In this document: positions 18,268-27,517 of the stretch, piece by piece | Position numbering within the stretch: the stretch's first letter is position 1 | Layout: each line of letters opens with the position of its first letter | Source of the DNA: Shewanella fidelis ATCC BAA-318 | Lineage (GTDB): Bacteria > Pseudomonadota > Gammaproteobacteria > Enterobacterales > Shewanellaceae | Length of the DNA: 64,000 nucleotides | Direction of reading: 5' to 3' | NCBI RefSeq assembly: GCF_000518605.1 | Contig: NZ_JADX01000005.1 | Coordinates: forward strand, 372,001 to 436,000 | Notes under the pieces: generated by a model | Seen by the model: only the letters and a program-made list of their open reading frames with translations | Told to the model about the DNA's origin: nothing | Databases searched by the model: none | Made by a program: the position numbers and the translations under genes

Positions 18268-18299
18268 AAAGGCTCAGAAGCATGCTTCTGAGCCTTTTT
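18268..18299 (+). terminator. Intrinsic terminator after purine permease
   Basis: AAAGGCTCAGAAG-CATG-CTTCTGAGCCTTTTT is a perfect 13-bp stem with T-run. Confidence 0.92.
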
Positions 18300-18411
18300 C
18301 ATTTTTGGGTGCTTGTGTCATTGATGGTTTGCGAGAAAAGTAAAGATAGTTGAATGATCTCGTCAACAAATTACACTGAGCATTTTGTTTTGCGTTGGTG
18401 AATAATTTGTT

Positions 18412-19098
18412 ATGGCAATGGTTAATATACTGGTCGTTGAAGATGATAGGGTTTTAAATGATCAACTCACTGTGATGTTGCAACAAAAGGGCTATGGTGT
18501 TGAACAGTGTTTTGATGGCGAGCAAGGCCTGTTACAAGCGGCAACGGGCAGGTATCAGCTGATCTTACTGGATGTGATGTTACCAGTTCGCGATGGATTC
18601 TCGTTGTTAAAAATACTGCGGAAAAACTGCCAAACTCCGGTCATTATGGTGACAGCCAAAGGAGCTGAACAAGAACGAGTACAAGGCTTTAGCCAAGGTG
18701 CTGACGACTATGTAGCTAAACCATTTAGTACGGCAGAATTGATTTTACGTATCGAGGCTATTTTACGTCGTAGTTACTCTCAAGAACCACCTTTTCAAAC
18801 ACAAGAGTTATCGGTAGATACTTTATCATTAAACAGCCGGGCTCAAAGTGTTAGCGTCGCAGGTCAATCACTTGAGTTTACCCCAATTCAATTCAAATTA
18901 TTATGGGAGTTGCTACAGCACAGAGGTGAAGTGCTCAGTAAGGCCTACCTTTATCAACGGGTGCTTAACCGTAATATAGGTGCTTATGATCGAAGCCTTG
19001 ATATGCATCTAAGTCGAGTCAGGCGTAAGTTAACTCAAGCAAACTGGTCTGGAGAGCGTCTGCAAACCAGTCACGGAAAAGGTTATTGCTTAATATGA
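18412..19098 (+). CDS. OmpR-family response regulator
   Basis: At 228 residues it has an N-terminal receiver domain with acidic pocket ED-D (residues 10-12), phospho-acceptor D54 in LLDVMLP, T81 and K103, followed by a winged-helix DNA-binding domain ending in the usual RxHxGKGYCLI strand. The stop overlaps the sensor kinase start (ATGA at 19095-19098), so the pair is translationally coupled. Position directly upstream of a TonB-dependent receptor with a Fur box resembles PfeR-PfeS or PirR-PirS iron-siderophore systems; this is an inference from arrangement. Confidence 0.9.
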   Translation: MAMVNILVVEDDRVLNDQLTVMLQQKGYGVEQCFDGEQGLLQAATGRYQLILLDVMLPVRDGFSLLKILRKNCQTPVIMVTAKGAEQERVQGFSQGADDYVAKPFSTAELILRIEAILRRSYSQEPPFQTQELSVDTLSLNSRAQSVSVAGQSLEFTPIQFKLLWELLQHRGEVLSKAYLYQRVLNRNIGAYDRSLDMHLSRVRRKLTQANWSGERLQTSHGKGYCLI

Positions 19099-20444
19099 GT
19101 CGTAAACTTTTTTGGAAATTATGTTTGATCATTGCCACTGGTGTAGTGGCACTTTTTTATGTGATTAGTCTATTTATGTCACGCACTGAAGAGGGGATGA
19201 GTTTATTAGCTTATGAAGATCAGCAAACATTAAAGGCTTGGGGGAAAGCGGCGGAAAACCTATATAGAAATGGCGATAAAGCAGACTTAGAACAATGGTT
19301 GAGCGAGTTAAAGCAGCAAGAAAATACTTGGGTTGCGGTAGCCAGTTATCAGGTTAATCCTATAGCGGGTGATGAACTTAATAATAGGTTTAGTCAAGGT
19401 TATAACTTGGGCCGAAGTGTTGATTGGAAAGTTCATCTCTACTTTGCTGAAAATCCGATAATGGAGTTACCTTTTGCTAATCAACAGGTGAGTTTCTTAA
19501 TTCAATTACCCAATCGTATGCGCCCCGGGGACAACTGGCGTCAAGTTGAAATCACCTTCCAGATTATTCTACCGGCTATCTTATTGGCCTTACTGTCTTT
19601 TGTTTTATACCGCCACATAATGAAGCCCTTGCTGCAACTGCAACTAGCAACGGGCCAGTTTAGTCGAGGGCAGTTCGATATCAGTGCTAAAGCATTAATG
19701 GGCAATCGTAGCGATGAGTTTTCAGATCTGGCGCAGACATTTGACAATATGGCACAGCGGATTGGCGAGCAAATTATCAGTCAACGGCAGTTGATCGCCG
19801 ACTTATCCCATGAATTACGTACTCCTTTAACCCGGCTCGATATCGCCCTTGAAGGCGTTAAAGAAGGCGAAGTGGCCGTTACTGTGCTAGATCGAATTAG
19901 CCGGGAGTCGAAGCATATACGGCGGCTCGTTGAAGATACCTTAATTCTCGCATGGCTTGAGAATGAGCAACCGCGATTGAACCAAGAGACACTTGAGCTA
20001 GTAGACCTATTAGATGTGTTAATTGAGGATGCCAAATTTGAGTTTCCAGACCGACAGCTCATTAGCGATTTACCAAATAGTGCAATAGTAGAAGCATCTA
20101 ACCACCGCGCCGCAGGTCAAGCGATAGAGAATGTATTACGTAATGCATTGCGCTACACCCCAACACAGCAAGCGGTTAGGGTGACGATGAAAGCTGTGAT
20201 CGGTTCTTATCAGATTGATATTGTTGACCAAGGCCCGGGGGTACCTGAGCAGTATCTAACGGCAATCTTTAGTCCTTTTTTTCGAGTTGATAAATCACGC
20301 ACAGCTGATGGAAGTAGTTTTGGTTTAGGGCTAGCGTTAGCCAAAAGACAGCTTGCAGCAATAGGCGGTCAAATTAACGCTGAAAATGAGTGTATTAATG
20401 GCAAAGTAGTAGGCCTGCGCATGACGATTATTATTCCTAAATAG
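19095..20444 (+). CDS. Membrane sensor histidine kinase
   Basis: Using the ATG at 19095 the protein has 449 residues: a membrane helix at about 8-28, a periplasmic sensor region to about 150, a second helix at about 153-172, a HAMP linker with TFDNMAQRI, and the H-box ADLSHELRTPLTRL with H239. The ATPase domain carries N-box ENVLRNALRYT, G1 DQGPGVP and G2 SFGLGLALAKR. It belongs to the EnvZ/PfeS-like class. The periplasmic domain of about 120 residues could sense a ferri-siderophore, as in PfeS, but there is no direct evidence for the signal. Confidence 0.88.
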   Translation: MSRKLFWKLCLIIATGVVALFYVISLFMSRTEEGMSLLAYEDQQTLKAWGKAAENLYRNGDKADLEQWLSELKQQENTWVAVASYQVNPIAGDELNNRFSQGYNLGRSVDWKVHLYFAENPIMELPFANQQVSFLIQLPNRMRPGDNWRQVEITFQIILPAILLALLSFVLYRHIMKPLLQLQLATGQFSRGQFDISAKALMGNRSDEFSDLAQTFDNMAQRIGEQIISQRQLIADLSHELRTPLTRLDIALEGVKEGEVAVTVLDRISRESKHIRRLVEDTLILAWLENEQPRLNQETLELVDLLDVLIEDAKFEFPDRQLISDLPNSAIVEASNHRAAGQAIENVLRNALRYTPTQQAVRVTMKAVIGSYQIDIVDQGPGVPEQYLTAIFSPFFRVDKSRTADGSSFGLGLALAKRQLAAIGGQINAENECINGKVVGLRMTIIIPK

Positions 20445-20501
20445 CAGTCTAAATAAGACGGTAAATGTAACAATTGTAAAAGAGCTGTTTTTTTACCTCT
20501 A

Positions 20502-20520
20502 TATGATAATAATTCTCACT
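20502..20520. promoter_or_regulatory. Fur box upstream of TonB-dependent receptor
   Basis: TATGATAATAATTCTCACT matches most of the Fur consensus core (ATGATAAT, ATT and TC agree with ATGATAATCATTATC). It ends 27 bases before the receptor start codon, at the expected promoter position. Confidence 0.75.
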
Positions 20521-20547
20521 ACGAATTAGGCTCGTTATGGATAAATT

Positions 20548-22599
20548 ATGGCTCCCTACCTGTCAGGAAAAAAACTCCACCCTTTGGTTGTGTCTCTCAG
20601 CTTAGCACTTTGGGCTGGCAATGCTTATGCCGCTGATACCGATGATTCTACGACGCATTTTGATGACATTGAGTCAGTTGTTGTCGTTGGGCAAACAACT
20701 AATACTGAAATCACCCCTGAAGAATTAGAAAAATATCAGGCAAACGATTTGGCTGATATCTTCCGTTTTGTGCCATCAGTATCTGTTGGTGGCTCACTTG
20801 GTATTGCCCAAAAAGTATATATCCGCGGTTTAGAAGATACCTTATTTAATGTCACTGTAGATGGTGCACCACAAACGGGCACACTATTTCATCATATTGG
20901 CCGTGTGGCAATTGAACCTGAGTTACTGAAAGAAGTTGAAGTACAAGCTGGGGCGGGGGAAGCAACCAGCGGAGCTGGCGCCATTGGTGGCGCTATTCGC
21001 TTTAAAACTAAAAATATAGATGACTTACTCGACTCTGATGAGCGTTTTGGCGGCAGTTTAAAAGCAGGTTACTTAAGTAACGATGGTTACAAAGGTAGTG
21101 GCACATTTTATGGTCGTTTAACTGATTCTTGGGGTCTGCTAGGTTCATACGTGTATGTTGATCGCAACAACATGGAGGATGGTGATGGAAATGAACTTTA
21201 TGGCACCTCTGCCAAGCAAAAGTTAGGTTTTGTTAAGCTTAATGGCGAACTGACTGACAACCAAAGCTTGACAATGAGTTATGAGAATAGAAATGAGCAA
21301 GGAGAGTTTGGTGCTAGACCAAATTGGCCAACACTAGAGGGGGACACACTTTATCCAATGGATGCCGAGCGTGAAACCTTTGTGGTTAACCACCAATGGT
21401 TAGCTAACGACTATGTTAATTTAGAAACCACGTTATATCACACTCAATCGTCAGTAGAGCAAGACCGTTTTGACCGGTGGGGTAAATATGGTGCTGACAT
21501 GACCACTTATGGGTTTGATATTCGAAATCTTAGCCAACTGGGGCAACATGCTTTGACCTATGGTATTGAGTACCGTAAAGATGAGGTAAGTAGTCAGTAT
21601 CTAGCACCAGCTGATGTCTGGCAGGACTGGGCTTGGGATCCATTGGTTGGCAAGTTCAAAGAAGAGGGCGAAGTTAAAGGCATCTATATTCAAGATCATT
21701 GGCAAGTTGCAAATCAATTATTGTTGAGTTTTGGCCTGCGTTATGACGAGTACTCTCTTGAGCAAGTTACCTACACTGGTGCGACTGATAGCGACGGGGT
21801 GAGTGGTAATATTGGCTTAAATTATGACTTACATGAGAACTGGCGCTTAACTGCTGGTTATGCACAAGCGATGCGTGGTAAAGAGGTTGGAGATGCCTTT
21901 ACTTTAGAGCAAGCGCCTGGCTGGACTTCAATTGACCCAGATTTAAAAGCTGAGGAGGTTGATAACACTGAGGTTGGCTTAACTTACCATGATGAGTATT
22001 GGCAAATAACTGCAACGGTTTATCAGTCTGATATCGACAATGTTATTTACGATCAGCTTGGACGTGGCGTTTATTTTGAAAATATCGGAACGCTAGAAAC
22101 CAAAGGTTTTGAATTACGAGGCGTATTTGCTTATGAAGATTGGCGCGTACAAGCCAGCTATAGCAATAATGATGCTGAACTCAATGGACAAACCGTTGAA
22201 GGTTATGAGCACATTGGCTTAGCTAATGCTCGTGGCGACACCTTCGGATTAAATATTAATTATACCCTTACAGATAACATTCAAATGGGCTGGAATGCTA
22301 ATTATGTTAGCTCGTTAAACGATATTGAGGTTTTACAGCGTGGGGTAGAAATTGGTTGGATAGATCAGACGCAATTCATCGATAAGCCAAGTTATCAAGT
22401 ACACGATATATACGTACAGTGGCTCCCTTTTTATGACGAAACGTTAAATATCAATCTAGCAGTTCAAAACCTATTTGATGAGCAATATAGAGATCATTCA
22501 AGTGTGGGAGACTACAACCACATTGCTGGCTGGGATGGTGTTGCAGGATTATATGAAGCGGGTCGTGATATTCGTATTTCACTCGGCTATCAGTTTTAA
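20548..22599 (+). CDS. TonB-dependent receptor, iron/heme type
   Basis: 683 residues: a signal peptide (about 1-28, ending AYA), a TonB box-like VVVVG segment near residue 45, a plug domain with ELLKEVEVQAGAGEATSGAGAIGG, and a 22-strand barrel region to a C-terminal phenylalanine (GYQF). The plug motifs resemble the hemoglobin/transferrin/siderophore receptor groups. A Fur box precedes it and a two-component system lies upstream, so it most likely imports heme or a siderophore complex. It is followed by a hairpin and a PepSY-like membrane gene, probably of the same regulon. Confidence 0.9.
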   Translation: MAPYLSGKKLHPLVVSLSLALWAGNAYAADTDDSTTHFDDIESVVVVGQTTNTEITPEELEKYQANDLADIFRFVPSVSVGGSLGIAQKVYIRGLEDTLFNVTVDGAPQTGTLFHHIGRVAIEPELLKEVEVQAGAGEATSGAGAIGGAIRFKTKNIDDLLDSDERFGGSLKAGYLSNDGYKGSGTFYGRLTDSWGLLGSYVYVDRNNMEDGDGNELYGTSAKQKLGFVKLNGELTDNQSLTMSYENRNEQGEFGARPNWPTLEGDTLYPMDAERETFVVNHQWLANDYVNLETTLYHTQSSVEQDRFDRWGKYGADMTTYGFDIRNLSQLGQHALTYGIEYRKDEVSSQYLAPADVWQDWAWDPLVGKFKEEGEVKGIYIQDHWQVANQLLLSFGLRYDEYSLEQVTYTGATDSDGVSGNIGLNYDLHENWRLTAGYAQAMRGKEVGDAFTLEQAPGWTSIDPDLKAEEVDNTEVGLTYHDEYWQITATVYQSDIDNVIYDQLGRGVYFENIGTLETKGFELRGVFAYEDWRVQASYSNNDAELNGQTVEGYEHIGLANARGDTFGLNINYTLTDNIQMGWNANYVSSLNDIEVLQRGVEIGWIDQTQFIDKPSYQVHDIYVQWLPFYDETLNINLAVQNLFDEQYRDHSSVGDYNHIAGWDGVAGLYEAGRDIRISLGYQF

Positions 22600-22640
22600 A
22601 GTCGCATTATAACAGCGATGAGCAAACAATAGTTCAAAAT

Positions 22641-22677
22641 AGCAACGGTAAGCATGTCTATTGCTTACCGTTTTGCT
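22641..22677 (+). terminator. Hairpin between receptor and PepSY-like gene (terminator or attenuator)
   Basis: CGGTAAGCA and TGCTTACCG arms with flanking AGCAA/TTGCT pairs form a long stem followed by TTTT; it ends three bases before the next gene's ribosome site. It may reduce transcription of the PepSY-like gene relative to the receptor. Confidence 0.65.
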
Positions 22678-22690
22678 TTAAGGGGCGAGT

Positions 22691-23245
22691 ATGAAAGCAA
22701 AGACAAGATTATTATGGATGAAATTGCATGCTTATTTGGCCTGTTTTTTCTTACCGATAACCCTAGTTTATATAGTTACCGGTACACTATATATGTTTGA
22801 TATAAAGGGTGACGTTAACAAGGAATATGAATACTCAGTAACCTTAACTGACGGTTGGCCTGAGACCGAAGCGTTAGCGCTGCCATTGGTTAACCGTTTT
22901 TTGTTAGATAAATCGCATAAAGCATTACCAGAGGATTACTATTTTGAAAATGGTAATCACGACTGGTATGGCTTTCGCCAAGAAGTTATTTTAATTAAAC
23001 CTGATGCAGGCGATACAGCAAAACTTGTGGTGAAAGAGCATGACTTACTATTGCAATTACTCATAGTGCATAAAGGTTTTGCAGGGCAATTCTTTAAATG
23101 GTTTTCGGTTCTTTTTGCGGCAAGTTTGAGCTTTAGTATTATCAGTGGGGTGGTGATAACCTTACAACTTCCACAATTAAAGACGCCAGCTTTATATAGT
23201 ATTTTAGCTGGAGGTCTCATGTTAATCGTGGGCTTTTTTGTGTAG
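22691..23245 (+). CDS. PepSY-associated transmembrane-helix protein
   Basis: This 184-residue membrane protein starts with MKLHAYLACFFLPITLVYIVTGTLYMFDIKG, the PepSY-associated helix pattern, has a periplasmic portion to about residue 115, and ends in three further hydrophobic segments (HKGFAGQFFKWFSVLFAASL onward). Such proteins are often beside TonB receptors and are iron-regulated; some act as ferric reductases. It is a short member without the second PepSY half. AAGGGG precedes ATG and a terminator follows. Confidence 0.78.
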   Translation: MKAKTRLLWMKLHAYLACFFLPITLVYIVTGTLYMFDIKGDVNKEYEYSVTLTDGWPETEALALPLVNRFLLDKSHKALPEDYYFENGNHDWYGFRQEVILIKPDAGDTAKLVVKEHDLLLQLLIVHKGFAGQFFKWFSVLFAASLSFSIISGVVITLQLPQLKTPALYSILAGGLMLIVGFFV

Positions 23246-23262
23246 GAGATCGAAATATAAAT

Positions 23263-23289
23263 AAAGAAGGGCAAGCCCTTCTTTTTTTT
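23263..23289 (+). terminator. Intrinsic terminator after PepSY-like gene
   Basis: AAAGAAGGG-CAAG-CCCTTCTTTTTTTT is a short strong stem with a long T-run. Confidence 0.88.
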
Positions 23290-23325
23290 ATGAATAATAA
23301 AACACTCGTTAGTATAAAAAGCGTT

Positions 23326-24690
23326 TTATTTGTTAACTACCAACTGGCCTTTTACCCACACCTTGCTGATGTTTTGGCGATTATTAAGGGTAATGATTTT
23401 TTCTAGCTTGTCTTTATCGCTGTCCATTTCTTCAATAATAAAGATATTACTATCGCTAACGGCAGTATCAACAACTAGCGCATCAAACTCATAGCCGACT
23501 TGGAACAAACCTACTTTGGCATCAATCGCCTTACCGCCTCCGACTGTCGCCATCCAGTAAGACTCTAGGAACGAGATACGACTGCCACTTTCGCCGCGAT
23601 TATCGGCTGCTAGGTAAGTTGAAGTACCGTCTTCACGTACGCGAGAGTGATTGACTGCATCTAGGCAAGTGTGGAAGATTGATGGGATTGGCGCGCCAGC
23701 TAAATCACTGCCTAGGCCGCATTTTAAATCGTTATCTAAAATCTCGCGGGTCTGCATCGCTGCATTGGCAAAGTACATGTTTGATAGCGGGCAGTGGGCA
23801 ATACTGGCGCCGGTTTCTTTAATGATTGCGTGATCAGCAGCAGTCAAGAAAATCGAGTGCGCAAGTATGGTTCTTTTGGTCATTAGGCCAAAATCACGAT
23901 AGATCTCTGCGTCGGTTTTGCCATACATCTGCTGGCTGTAATCACGTGCCCAGTCACTTTCAGAGCAGTGGGTTTGTACATGACATTGGTATTTTTGCGC
24001 AAGCTCGCCTAAGCCTTGTAGCATTTCGCTAGTGCAACTTGGTACAAAGCGTGGCGTTAATACGGGGGACACTAACTGATGTTGGTTGCCCTCAAGGCCA
24101 ATCACCTCTTGAATGAATAGCTCTGTGTCTTTGAGCGCGTCGGCAGTTGAGTGTTCAATATAAAAAGGCGGGCACTGACTAGCTTCATCCATATTCACTT
24201 TACCGACATAGCCACGCTGACCTTGTTTTAAACATTCGCGAGCTAGCTCTACAGAGCTATCTTTATGAATGGTTGCAAAGTACACCGCGCTGGTGGTGCC
24301 GTTAGCAAGCAGAGACTTCACTAGGCTTGGATAGATCTGCTTGGTAAAATCCATGTCAGCAAATTTAGCTTCTAATGGAAAAGTATAATCTTGTAGCCAA
24401 TCGTAAAGCGGTAAGTCTAAGCCTTTGCCAGCTTGGGGAAATTGCGGTGCATGCACATGTAAATCAACCATACCCGGCATTAAATACTGGCTTGAGCTGA
24501 GTTCGATAAGCTTACTTTTACTTGAAAAAAAGCTGACTTGAGTTTGAAATTCAACGTCTGCTTCAGTCATTACCGATACGATTGTGCCGTTATTATCAAC
24601 CTGAATTAACGCTTTTTTTGCGTACTCAAAATCACCTTTGATTGGGCAATGAAAAAACTGGCCTAGAACCGCAAATTTAATCTCAGACAT
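23326..24690 (-). CDS. guaD: Guanine deaminase
   Basis: The 454-residue amidohydrolase has the metal-binding HVHAPQFPQ motif following PGMVDLH, then YFATIHKDSS, QTHCSESDW, the ILAHSIFLT histidine and the GLGSDLAGAP aspartate, in the order of guanine deaminases. It converts guanine to xanthine and ammonia in the cytosol, for salvage or nitrogen release. It stands alone on the minus strand between two convergent units; a purine permease gene lies about 5 kb away on the other strand and may act in the same path. Confidence 0.95.
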   Translation of the reverse strand: MSEIKFAVLGQFFHCPIKGDFEYAKKALIQVDNNGTIVSVMTEADVEFQTQVSFFSSKSKLIELSSSQYLMPGMVDLHVHAPQFPQAGKGLDLPLYDWLQDYTFPLEAKFADMDFTKQIYPSLVKSLLANGTTSAVYFATIHKDSSVELARECLKQGQRGYVGKVNMDEASQCPPFYIEHSTADALKDTELFIQEVIGLEGNQHQLVSPVLTPRFVPSCTSEMLQGLGELAQKYQCHVQTHCSESDWARDYSQQMYGKTDAEIYRDFGLMTKRTILAHSIFLTAADHAIIKETGASIAHCPLSNMYFANAAMQTREILDNDLKCGLGSDLAGAPIPSIFHTCLDAVNHSRVREDGTSTYLAADNRGESGSRISFLESYWMATVGGGKAIDAKVGLFQVGYEFDALVVDTAVSDSNIFIIEEMDSDKDKLEKIITLNNRQNISKVWVKGQLVVNK

Positions 24691-24960
24691 CTTTGTGTAT
24701 CCATCTTTTTTATGTAGGGGACATTATTGGCGGGAGTATTACATGAGCACTTTGAAAATGAACAAAATAAGCTATGAATTGTGAGCTAAGCAATAGACTA
24801 AATAAGTAGTTGCTTAAATTAACAGCTTAATCAGTTAACCTAAACTTCAGTGAGCAGTAAGATGCGCTGTTAATCTTACGCTATGATCTGTAAAGTACGC
24901 TCCATAAAATGCATAGCCAATTATGGGCCATGCGCAGCTAATGCAATAAGAGATTTGAAA

Positions 24961-25209
24961 ATGAGTAACGACCAGAATGTAATCGATAACCTAGATGATT
25001 TAAGACGCTTTTTAGTGTCGGTTGAAACCGGTGGTTTAGGCCTTCAAGGTGTTGAAGGCGTAGGTATGGCAACGAATAATGCAGATGGCCGTCATTTTGT
25101 TGCTGTGTTTGATGCTAACCATAAGCTTTTGCACGCTCGTTGGATAACTGATGAAGTATACGAGACGGGTAAAGAGATGGTTCGTGACGGCGTTAGAGGC
25201 CAGCACTAA
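24961..25209 (+). CDS. Small conserved-looking protein, unknown function (82 residues)
   Basis: ATG at 24961 is preceded by AAGAGA at proper spacing; the TTG/ATG frame upstream adds a cysteine-rich stretch with no conserved look. The protein is soluble: an acidic helical N-terminus (residues 1-25), a glycine-rich segment GGLGLQGVEGVGMATN, and HFVAVFDANHKLLHARWI. No family is recognised. A very strong terminator follows at 25250-25284. Confidence 0.65.
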   Translation: MSNDQNVIDNLDDLRRFLVSVETGGLGLQGVEGVGMATNNADGRHFVAVFDANHKLLHARWITDEVYETGKEMVRDGVRGQH

Positions 25210-25249
25210 GGCTTGCCAACTCAGCTCTAATGATTAAAGGCTTCAAGGA

Positions 25250-25284
25250 ATGAGGGCGTTAACATGTTAACGCCCTCATTTTTA
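25250..25284. terminator. Intrinsic terminator after the 82-residue gene
   Basis: ATGAGGGCGTTAAC and its exact complement form a 14-bp stem with a very short loop, followed by TTTTTAT; flanking A/T allow both directions to be ended. Confidence 0.85.
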
Positions 25285-25368
25285 TGCATGTTTTTTAGGT
25301 ATCTGTATCTGCTGTTACCACGGGAGGAAATAGGGCGCTGATCTTTAATACCTATTTTAGATAGTTGC

Positions 25369-26166
25369 TTAAAAGTAGTAAGAGATCCCGAATTCAAACT
25401 TATTGTCATTATCCGTTGCATTGATGGATGTGCCTGTAATGTTTATCTGGCTGTCGCTGCGAGTATAGGTATGACTCAGTTCTGCCCACCATCGACCGCT
25501 TTCACTGATTGGCATGCCAAAGCCGGTTTTTACCTTAAAAATATTAGCTGAAAGCTTTTCACCGCTTGAGCTATTGTTAGGTTCACCATCAAGATGCATA
25601 AATTGAGGCTGAATTATCAGGTATTTACCAAGATCGCCAAGGGAAATAGATCCAAACAGGTTGAGTTGATAACCACTTAAATCAAGACGATTAGCTGAAC
25701 TTTGGTAAGCTTCGCCTTTTACATACGCGACATTCGGGTAGAGTGAAATGGCTTCCCAAGGCGTAGTCATTTTTGCGATAGCGCCAACAGCAACGATATC
25801 AGTGCCGATATCGTCACCTGAACTCTTCCAGCCCTTCATGTAGTCAACTGAAAAGCCTGTTTGCGGTAGTAATCTGCTATTAGTGTCTAAAACTTGAAAG
25901 TAGCGTAGGCGCGAGTTTTGCGCCTTTTGGCCAAACTCATTGTTTTTGGTGGCTACAGCGTGCTCGACTAGACCCATAAAGTTATTGCCTTCAGAGTAAG
26001 CTCCCGCGACGCCAACCATGCTGTTGAACTTGCCTTCATTGTCGACTGTGCCGTAGGCAAATGAGTTAACAGCCGTGAGATCGGAAGGATCGGGTTGGGA
26101 ACTATTTGCAAGCACGCCTCCTGATAAACCGATAATAAGTGCGATAGGCAAGATTGATCTGTTCAT
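25369..26166 (-). CDS. Outer membrane beta-barrel protein, unknown function
   Basis: The start at 26166 is chosen because GGAGGT lies five bases upstream and the product begins with a clear signal peptide (MNRSILPIALIIGLSGGVLA). The 265-residue protein then shows alternating strands rich in aromatic and glycine residues and ends YYF, the outer-membrane assembly signature. The longer ATG start at 26253 would add 29 residues ahead of the signal peptide. It resembles small OmpW/OmpA-like or phenol-type channel barrels in general form only. Confidence 0.78.
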   Translation of the reverse strand: MNRSILPIALIIGLSGGVLANSSQPDPSDLTAVNSFAYGTVDNEGKFNSMVGVAGAYSEGNNFMGLVEHAVATKNNEFGQKAQNSRLRYFQVLDTNSRLLPQTGFSVDYMKGWKSSGDDIGTDIVAVGAIAKMTTPWEAISLYPNVAYVKGEAYQSSANRLDLSGYQLNLFGSISLGDLGKYLIIQPQFMHLDGEPNNSSSGEKLSANIFKVKTGFGMPISESGRWWAELSHTYTRSDSQINITGTSINATDNDNKFEFGISYYF

Positions 26167-26928
26167 AGTACCTCCAAAAAAGCGTGATGCATGTTTTAAG
26201 CTGGTAAACGGCGAGAAGGTTTCAGGGCTAAACCACTCACTATTTAACGCCATTGTATGTACTCAACTTAGGTAGACATCACTAGGAGTTTTAGTTGTTT
26301 TTAGTGGAGTGTATGTGCTTGGTTTATTAATTTAACTAACAGATCTTGTCGTAATGTAATTGGCTGTTAATGAGGGGACGAGCCGGGATGGAGGTTTCAT
26401 AAAGCAATCTTTTGGCTGGGGATTGTTTGATTGGTGAAATTGCTAGTTTGATGCACTTTCCAAGCAAACTTTAGCCATGAAATCGATGATAGGCACAATA
26501 AATAAGTCTTCATGCGTGCTTCAAAGGCGTTAAAAAGTTTATGCCCTTAAATCGGTATTGAGCTTAAAATCGCTATTTGTAAATCAATGGATTGATTTAG
26601 CTTCTGAAAATAGACACTTTTCCCTTGTGCGTATATTGCATTCAATCCTTTTATCCCTTTTCATGCAATTTTTGAGTCCAATAGCCTAAAAGTATAGTTT
26701 TATGTTTGTTTTTCATGTTTTTTTTAACCATGAAACTGATTCTTTAACTACAGCTTTGTGCTTTTTATATTTTATCTAAATATTAAATAAGGGAGTAAGG
26801 CTTTAGATTTTTGCTTTAAATACAGTTGTTTTAGATCATCTTTTACAGAGGTTTGATTTAAAGCTTGTTAAGGACCTTGTGCGTTTGTTATTATTTTGTT
26901 TGTAACATGATTTTATGAGCTTTCAAGG
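26167..26928. other. Long AT-rich region between divergent genes
   Basis: About 760 bases separate the barrel gene and the CLCA-module gene 26929. It is T-rich with no ORF that I would call; the longest ATG frames are under 20 codons. It could supply a long 5' leader and regulation for the surface-protein operon. No known riboswitch pattern was recognised. Confidence 0.5.
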
Positions 26929-27516
26929 ATGAGAAAAGTATTTGTTACTGTTTTATGTTGGTTAAGCTTTGCTTTAAGCAGTGCTGCATTTGCGAAAGTG
27001 GTATATTTATATAATTCACCATTAGACATAAAACGCTACTACACAACACAAATTGTGATTGAGCGAGATAATCAGTATTCAGAGTTAATTTATTTCGATT
27101 CTGAACAGGTCATTTTGTCGCATCAATCGACTCTGCTTGTTCCTCTTAATGTTCCCTGTCTTGATCATGCCTCCATTAATAATGCCAACTTAGGCGTGGC
27201 ATATCGCTATCAAGTTACAGGACAACAAGTAAACCATTGCAACGTGAGTTCAGTTGATTTCCCAGTGTTAGCCAAAGCACACAAGGTATTTTCGATTGAA
27301 CCGGGTGTAATCGTTTTGAAAGTTCATTCTGATTTACCAGCGGATGTCATGTTACTTGGTAATCAGCTCTTTGAGCGCTTATTCCAATTTACTTCATTAT
27401 CACTATTTGGTGCGCAATTTCCTGAGCTTATGTTGCAACTCCAACGTAAGAAACAGCTGATTGTGAGTGAAGGAGAACATACCTTTCAATTATTGTTACT
27501 TTCTAAAAGGATATAG
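26929..27516 (+). CDS. Exported protein of unknown function beside the CLCA-like gene
   Basis: The 195-residue protein has a signal peptide (about 1-22, ending AFA) and a soluble periplasmic or secreted body with three cysteines. No family is recognised. Its ribosome site is odd: AAGG touches the ATG directly, so initiation may be weak or depend on a leader structure. It ends one base before the start of the CLCA-like gene, implying an operon and possibly a shared function in assembling or processing that surface protein. Confidence 0.7.
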   Translation: MRKVFVTVLCWLSFALSSAAFAKVVYLYNSPLDIKRYYTTQIVIERDNQYSELIYFDSEQVILSHQSTLLVPLNVPCLDHASINNANLGVAYRYQVTGQQVNHCNVSSVDFPVLAKAHKVFSIEPGVIVLKVHSDLPADVMLLGNQLFERLFQFTSLSLFGAQFPELMLQLQRKKQLIVSEGEHTFQLLLLSKRI

Positions 27517-27517
27517 A

